This document shows, piece after piece, positions 57,906 through 64,000 of a stretch of 64,000 nt of DNA (position 1 is the stretch's first letter; each line of letters starts with the position of its first letter). Below the pieces are notes generated by a model. The model saw only the letters and a program-made list of their open reading frames with translations, did not search any database and was not told where the DNA came from. The translations under genes and the position numbers were made by a program. Source of the stretch: Arthrinium phaeospermum (taxonomy: Eukaryota > Ascomycota > Sordariomycetes > Amphisphaeriales > Apiosporaceae); contig QYRS01000002.1 in NCBI GenBank assembly GCA_006503535.1, positions 3,100,001 through 3,164,000 on the forward strand, read 5' to 3'.

Positions 57906-59971
57906 TCAATCGTAGTTCAAGATGCTGTACCGCGAGAAGACACCGCCCTTGTTGCCCGCCCGGCCTTCCTCGGCGACCTTGCCGCTGACGTTTCGTCGGT
58001 ACTTGCCGCCGACGCCACCACCGAGATCATAGTCATTGCCCGACGAGACCTGGCGCGGGTTGCCCACCATGATAGGCGGCGTCGCGGCCTTCAGGTCGCC
58101 GTAAGCCTTGGCGGAGAACATGCCTTCTTCGGGCTGGATCGACGAGTCGCGGTTGCGACCCTGCCAAGTGTTCGGGACCGTCAGGCCTGCGGGCTGCTGA
58201 TCCGCGATGTCTAAGCTGCCACTCACGGCGCGTGAGTTCAGCGAGACTTCTTGGAGCGCGGAGCCGCGGTGGGGCTGGAAGGGAGTCTTCGCTCGGGGAA
58301 GACCAGTGTTGCCATGCGCAGGGGGTTTCGGTGGCGGTCCCAATGCCGAGGACGAGATGGAAGATATGGAGGGGGTAGGGTTGGATCGTAAGGGGTTTGG
58401 ATGCATCGAGTTCTCGTTAATGAGGTCATCTTCGAGATCCGAGACTTCGTCCGGTCCCATCATCATCCTGTTGCCCATGTTCTCTTGGTCCGAGTCTTCC
58501 CCATCCGAATCTGCTTGACCATATCTCTGATTCACGGGCTCGTAGGCGTTCGTCTTGGCCTCTTTCTTGCTGGCTGCTCTCATCTTGCGGGCGCGCTCCT
58601 GTGTCCGGTTGACCAGAGATTCCGAGGCATACCAAGCTTCAGTGAATTTAGCAGGACGAGATGGCGCTGGGTTGCTGTTCAATGGGCTCTCGGGCGCATC
58701 GCTGTCGCGACGGGACATCTGGTTCGCGCCTGTATCTTGAAGGGGTATCTCCGTGTAGCTGCCGCGATGCGAGGGGCCGGGTGGCTTCGATAGACGCCTG
58801 GGGTCGCCTGCCGAAGCCACGCTGTTTCTTGGCGAGTTGCCCGGAACAATCTGGTATTGGCGACTGGGCAAATCCACCTGGCTGTCTCGCTTCATGGACG
58901 CCAAGGAATCCCCAGAGTTGCTGCGAGTGTGCATGAACGGGATGCTCGGAGGGCGCGAAAGATCGTTCGCATACGGTGCCCCAGAACGACGGTAGTCCTC
59001 CAGTGGCGTAGAGAAACGCTTGTTGTCCTCGGCCGTGTAGTTTGTGGAGATGGAAGACTTGTTTCGCTTGTGGCGCGCGGTCAGATGATCCTCAAGAGGG
59101 TTCATGTCCGGGGGCATGTTCGAGATGCGTCTAAACATGTAACCGAGCCAGAGGGAAATGGAGAGGGAGACGACATGCAGGCCGCCAGACGCAATCAGAG
59201 TGTAATATGCCGCGGAGACAAAGTAGCCCGAAAGCAGTTCGTTGCCCGTGAGATTCGTCCACTCAGATCCATGATTCACAATAGCCATGCCACCGAATGT
59301 GTAGAGCGGCAGTACAGCAAGATCAGTGAAAGCAGCAAACAGCTGATAGGCCGCAGAAGATGCCGGAGCTCGCGCAGCGGGGGCCTGCCCCAGATGATAG
59401 ATCGCATAGACAGAGCAGATGGCCACCACGCCAGGCTATCATGATGTCAGTGAAAACCCATTGACTGGGAGAGGGCAGCAATGGATGTGCCGAAGAGACT
59501 TACAGTGATCCGGAGAACCCATGAAGTGATCGGGTCAACTTTGGTGAGCAGGATCATGAGGGCGAGCAGGCCAAGACCGGCAGTTCCTTCAAACACGCGC
59601 AGGGCAAGTTGCACTTTTCTCGAGAACTTGATCCACCACTTGGCGGTTGGCCCCATAGGCTTCACGAAGGCATTTCCCCGGCCGGCTGGGACTTGATGCG
59701 CACTTTTTCCATCGTCAAGGTCAGCCAAGTTCGGTCATTCGTTGATCGGGACTGCAGCTGCGCGTGGGGTGGGTGGATGATGAAGGATGGAGAACCAAAG
59801 GACTTACTCGGGGTGGCGGTTGAAGGAGACTAGAGGGCCATCTTGCTTGGGGGGCTTCGCGGGCTTGACTTCCCAACTCTGGCGCGTAATGGCCTTGGGA
59901 TCGAACTCCTTGACCGGGAATCTCGAGTCGCGCTGATCAGAATCGTAGAGGTACGGCTGCTGGACCCTCAT
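57906..59971 (-). CDS. Fungal four-TM membrane protein with long cytosolic tail
   Basis: Exons 59808..59971, 59504..59702 and 57906..59435 give 630 residues. Intron 1 has a ctgac branch site 20 nt before its AG. The N-terminal 85 residues are soluble (MRVQQPYLYDSDQRDSRFPV, then WEVKPAKPPKQDGPLVSF). Four hydrophobic segments follow: VFEGTAGLGLLALMILL; VVAICSVYAIYHL; FAAFTDLAVLPLYTFGGMAI; and SAAYYTLIASGGLHVVSLSI, running into LWLGYMFRRI. The last 380 residues are polar, rich in Ser, Pro and Arg, with many potential phosphorylation sites, and end in FSRYSILNYD. I know similar fungal hypothetical proteins, but no function. A regulated cell-surface or endomembrane protein is an inference. It is divergent from ARH1. 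Confidence 0.8.
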
Positions 59972-60763
59972 TTCGAGAAAAGATTGTTGAGTCAGCCAGC
60001 ACTATGCCGACTTTTCGTTGGTGGTACGCAGAAAGTGAGCGAGCGAGCGTGGGAGGCGGACGATCAGCAGCTATGTGTGTGGGAATGCCCTGTCTTAGAA
60101 GACATAAGTTTGGTGGAGGGGGACAACGTATGTATGTAGGTAGGGAAAGTAGGTGAGTTGGCAGTGCGGTCCAATTCGTCAAGGACCTGGAGATGCATAC
60201 ATACTTCACCCTCATCTTCTATTGCAAGCTGAGCTTGTTGGCGGGTTGTAAGTTGACGTTGGCATAGCAACCGTCAGTTTGCCAACTTAAGCGCCCAAGT
60301 TACCAACTTCCCTACCTCGCCGGCCCGACACAGGTTACATTCATAGGTCCTGTCACATTGCTATCCCTACAAGTTCCCTGCTGGTCATTGAAAAATAATA
60401 ATTGCTCAACATATCGGTTGATTATATAGTGGTATATGCTGAACTTCTTCGTCCATGAGTGATAGACAGATGGGTCTATGGAATCGAATCATTGGGGTAG
60501 GGCGATCTCCAGAGATTTAGGTATTGAGGTCGGCTCGTCCAGGCCCACACTCACCCGCACCACGCACCACGCCTTAGCCCAAGCTCGTAACACCGAGACG
60601 TCATGGCTGCGGGCTCCGAAAATCGTCTTGATATAAGTTTGATAGAAACCTTTGATTGCGTGTTCGTTTCATTGTTTAGCGCATGAAGATTTGCGCAACC
60701 AATCTTATTCATCTGCCTGCCTCCAGAGTACACATGTAGTCAGTTCCTGGGTACTCTCAGTCT
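59972..60763. promoter_or_regulatory. Divergent promoter region of the four-TM gene and ARH1
   Basis: This 792-bp region lies between two opposite start codons. It contains several TAGGTA-like repeats near 60135-60150. No named regulatory element can be assigned with confidence. Confidence 0.5.
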
Positions 60764-62355
60764 ATGCAAATGAATGCTGTTGCGAGATCATGGCTCGGCC
60801 GTTCTGCAGCTTTTCGGCGCAAGCCTGTCCCAACATCGCCAAGGAGCTCCTACTCGACTGTCGTGCGCAATGATCGCCCCTTCCGCATGGCCGTCGTCGG
60901 CTCCGGGCCCGCCGGCTTCTATACTGCATATCGGGTCATGTCCAAAATTGACAAGGCCAAGGTAGACATGTACGAAGCTTTGCCGGTGCCGTTTGGGCTG
61001 GTGAGATTTGGTGTCGCCCCGGATCACCCCGAGGTCAAGGTCAGTCTAATAGACTCCTGACTAACACACCCACGCACGTATGTCTAACATAAGTGAAGAA
61101 TTGCCAAGATAAATTCGAGGAGGTTGCCGCTTCTCCCGATTTCACTTTTGTCGGAAACACCTCAGTCGGCGACCTGGGCACACACTTCGATGGTTGCACC
61201 GTCCCGCTGGCATCCCTGATGAAGAACTACGACGCCGTCGTGTTCGCCTACGGCGCCGCCCGGGACAAGAAGCTCGGCATCCCCGGCGAGTCCCAGCTCA
61301 AGGGCATCTACTCGGCCCGCGAGTTCGTGGGGTGGTACAACGGCCTCCCGGAGTTCGCGGACCTGGCGCCCGACCTGACCCGGGGCGACGAGGCCGTTAT
61401 CGTTGGCCAAGGCAACGTCGCACTCGACGTGGCGCGTATGCTGCTGGAGAACGTGGACGTGCTGCGCAAGTCGGACATCACCGAGGCTGCCATTGAGACC
61501 CTGCTAAAGAGCCGCATCAAGCGCGTGCACATCGTCGGCAGGAGGGGGCCCATGCAGGCCGCTTTCACGATCAAGGAGATCCGCGAGCTGATGAAGCTGC
61601 AACATGTCGGCTTTCACCCGGTAGATATGGCGCTGATGCCGCCGGAGATCTCGAAACTGCCCCGGGCCCGGAGGAGGCTGATGGAAATCCTCGTCAAGGG
61701 TTCTACGGCAAAAGTCGACGGTGCATCCAAGTCGTGGTCGCTGGATTTCTGCCAGTCCCCGACAGAGTTTGTTGGCGACGCGAACGGCCATCTGAGCCGG
61801 ACAGTATTTGAGAAGACGTCGTTGTCGGATCCGTTTGATGCGGCTTCCAAAGTCAACGGCACCGGCGAAAAGACCGACCTGGCATCGGCTGTTGCGTTCC
61901 GCTCCATCGGCTACAAATCGGTTGCACTGCCCGGCTTTGCTGAAACTGGTATATCGTTCGACGACAGAACGGGGGTGATACGCAACGACGGGCTTGGCCG
62001 AGTGTTTAGCAACAAGGCGCATCCGGGCGAGACACCAGCGCCCCTGGCGGGAGTTTATTGCGCTGGTTGGGTAAAGAGGGGACCTACAGGCGTTATTGCA
62101 TCAACCATGGAGGATGCATTTTCCACGGGAGACGCCATAGCAACCGATTGGACATCAAACGCTAGATTCGCCGGAGATGGGCATAGTCTTGGCTTGGATG
62201 GGGTGAAGGGCGATATCGATACCAGCAGGTGTAACATAATTAGCTGGAACGACTGGCACAAAATAGATAAGGCGGAAAAAGCTAGAGGTCAGGTCATTGG
62301 CAAGGAGAGAGAAAAGTTCACGAGCACGGCAAACATGCTAGAAGCCGCAGCCTAA
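60764..62355 (+). CDS. ARH1: Mitochondrial NADPH:adrenodoxin/ferredoxin reductase
   Basis: Exons 60764..61039 and 61099..62355 join in phase 0 to give 510 residues. A second in-frame Met at codon 3 is an equal start candidate. Residues 1-36 are basic and Ser-rich, as in a mitochondrial presequence. The FAD-binding loop is [13 protein letters not shown] (44-56), followed by [20 protein letters not shown] across the intron, the family hallmark. The NADPH loop is [12 protein letters not shown] (194-205), then [20 protein letters not shown]. The C-terminal FAD contact is [20 protein letters not shown]. The enzyme passes electrons from NADPH to mitochondrial ferredoxin for Fe-S cluster and heme A synthesis. 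It is convergent with the ETF-alpha gene, only 64 bp away. Confidence 0.97.
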
Positions 62356-62419
62356 GCAATGGGATAATACCCATCGAGAGGGCAGTTGTAAAGCTGTATA
62401 TAAGTATCTATCGAACATT

Positions 62420-63551
62420 CTACGAAGCCTTCAACTTTTCCGTCAGCTCGGGCACCTTCTCGAAAAGGTCTCCTACCAGGCCGACGTCTGCGACCTGGAA
62501 AATAGGGGCGTCCGGGTCTTTGTTTATGGCTGCGATGACCTTGCTATCCTTCATACCCGCCAAGTGTTGAATGGCACCCGAGATACCTACGGCCATGTAT
62601 AATTGAGGCGCAACAACCTTGCCAGTCTGGCCGACTTGCAGGCTGTTGTCAGCGTAGCCGCTGTCTACGGCAGCCCGAGATGCGCCAACCGCAGCACCAA
62701 TCGAATCGGCAAGAGGCAGCATGACTCTGTCAAACTCCTCCTTGGACTTCAGCCCTCTGCCTCCAGACACAACCTTGCCGGCTGTGGCGAGGTCTGGCCG
62801 GTCTGACTTGGCCAAGTCCTCCGAGACCCATTCGGCATTGAGATCACCCTTGGGGTCAACTCCATCCTCAACAGCAGCGGATCCGTTGGCGACTTCAGCG
62901 GCAGCAAACGCAGTGCCTCGAATTGTGATGATCTTGGTCGCGTCCGCCGATTCGACTGTGGCAATGGCGTTGCCGGCATAGATGGGCCGTACGAAGGTGT
63001 TCTCATTCTCAATGGCGGTGATGTCGGAGATCTGCTGGGAATCGAGGAGTGCAGCCACTCTGGGCATAACGCTCTTTCCGAAGGAAGTATGTCCCACAAT
63101 GACATGGGTATACCCGCCCTTCTTGATGTTCTCGACTAAAAGCGGCGCGTAGTTCTCGGGCAGGCCCTATAGTAGTAGTAGGCAAAATTCATCAGCACTG
63201 GAGAGTATTGGGGGACGTTGCGTATATGGCGAACAAAGGAGAGCCCACCTTGTCGTATGCGGCGTTGTCAACGGCGAGGATCTTTTCAACGCCGTCAACC
63301 TTGGCAGCCTCCTCGGCCACGGACTTGATATTGCTGCCGGCGACGAAGCCATGTACGGGGCCGCCCAGGCTCTTTGCGGCAGTGATTGCGCTCAAGGAGC
63401 CGTGGTTCAACTGGCCCTCGCGCTGCTCCAGAACCGCCAATGTCGACAGCAGGCGCTGCAGCGCGGAGGGGCCGAGGTTTGAGAAGACGGACTGGGTTCG
63501 CGGAACAGCACCCGCTGCCCGAAGCGCAGTCCGCTTTGTTATGGAGAACAT
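62420..63551 (-). CDS. Electron transfer flavoprotein alpha subunit, mitochondrial
   Basis: Exons 63249..63551 and 62420..63166 give 349 residues, close to the usual ETF-alpha length. The N-terminal 35 residues (MFSITKRTALRAAGAVPRTQ and on) form a mitochondrial presequence. The alpha/beta domain continues with AVLEQREGQLNHGSLSAITA and YTHVIVGHTSFGKSVMPRVA. The C-terminal FAD domain shows VVSGGRGLKSKEEFDRVMLP, GASRAAVDSGYADNSLQVGQ, TGKVVAPQLYMAVGISGAIQ and VIAAINKDPDAPIFQVADVG. With ETF-beta it carries electrons from matrix acyl-CoA dehydrogenases to ETF-ubiquinone oxidoreductase. The yeast homologue is Aim45. The intron donor is the weak gtgggc, but the acceptor has a good gctgat branch site and keeps the frame (YDK|GLPENYAPLL). 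Confidence 0.96.
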
Positions 63552-64000
63552 GTTGTAAAAGGAATTGAGTTGTCGCAGGACACCTCCTCCAAGCAGACAG
63601 TGTTGTTGAAGAAGTTGCGACGACCAAAAGTTATCTCGCGGGTGCTCTAGCCCTTCTTCACATCCTCGGTCGTCATATGCCACAACCAGCTTGCGGCTAT
63701 GCCATCCGCCGCCAACCGATGCGGACTCACTAAGCACCGTAATATCTGTTAGGTGCATCTGTCCACGCTAAACCAGCCAAGGGGGGGGCCACATGCAGCT
63801 ATTGAAACACAAGAAGCTCGGGCCCGTTTTCGATGGATCTTTCTTGCTCTAGTAAGTAGAGGCTGGAAACTCGCGACCATCTAAAAACGCGATTCCCCAA
63901 ACCACCCACGGCGAGTCCAATCATCAGTCTACACTTTTCGCGACGGCGAAGCATCGTTTTTGCGCAACGCCTAATTGTTAATGACACTTGGCCAGTAGAG
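63552..64000. promoter_or_regulatory. Upstream region of the ETF-alpha gene
   Basis: This is the 449-bp 5' flank running to the window edge. The reading frame above the ETF start is open but without conserved sequence. No other gene is seen. Confidence 0.5.

Overview
This window is nuclear DNA from a filamentous ascomycete, most likely a Sordariomycete and possibly Hypocreales (a guess from protein style, not proven). The signs are short GT-AG introns (about 42-156 nt) with CTRAY-like branch sites, single-gene transcription units on both strands, Fungal_trans/C2H2 regulators, and fungus-specific complexes (UAF, Arp9). I found no operons, CRISPR arrays, viral genes, intact transposons or confident tRNA/rRNA genes. 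All exon boundaries were read by eye from splice signals and reading-frame continuity.

Layout, left to right. 1-2.3 kb: 3' part of a multi-KH RNA-binding protein. 4.4-5.4 kb: AANAT-like GNAT acetyltransferase. 6.1-6.8 kb: orotate phosphoribosyltransferase (URA5), divergent from the eight-exon ribosome-assembly GTPase NOG1 (7.4-10.0 kb). 10.9-13.0 kb: Arp9 of SWI/SNF-type remodelers. 14.0-16.2 kb: a SYLF/Ysc84 lipid-binding protein with an acidic tail and no SH3. A 4.3 kb gene-free stretch follows, then an F-box protein (20.6-21.9 kb), a candidate 69-aa protein (23.9 kb), and a C2H2 plus Fungal_trans transcription factor (26.2-29.2 kb). Nearly 14 kb with no recognisable gene comes next (29.2-43.1 kb).

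The right-hand third is gene-dense: mitochondrial ribosomal protein uL29m (43.1 kb), Rab GDP-dissociation inhibitor (45.0 kb), an unrecognised 630-660 aa protein (48.1-50.2 kb), mitochondrial helicase Irc3 (50.7-52.7 kb), a single-pass secreted/membrane protein (53.9 kb), the Pol I factor Rrn5 (55.5 kb), a four-TM protein with a long tail (57.9-60.0 kb), and the convergent mitochondrial flavoprotein genes ARH1 and ETF-alpha (60.8-63.6 kb).

Most genes are housekeeping. Several serve ribosome production (NOG1, RRN5, uL29m; URA5 supplies pyrimidines) and several encode mitochondrial proteins (uL29m, IRC3, ARH1, ETFA). I did not find a convincing new biological system. The items most worth a second look are the in-frame intron that interrupts a zinc-ligand codon of the transcription factor, the gene desert beside it, the easily missed last exon of Arp9, the ambiguous 3' end of the unknown gene at 48-50 kb, and the 69-aa ORF.
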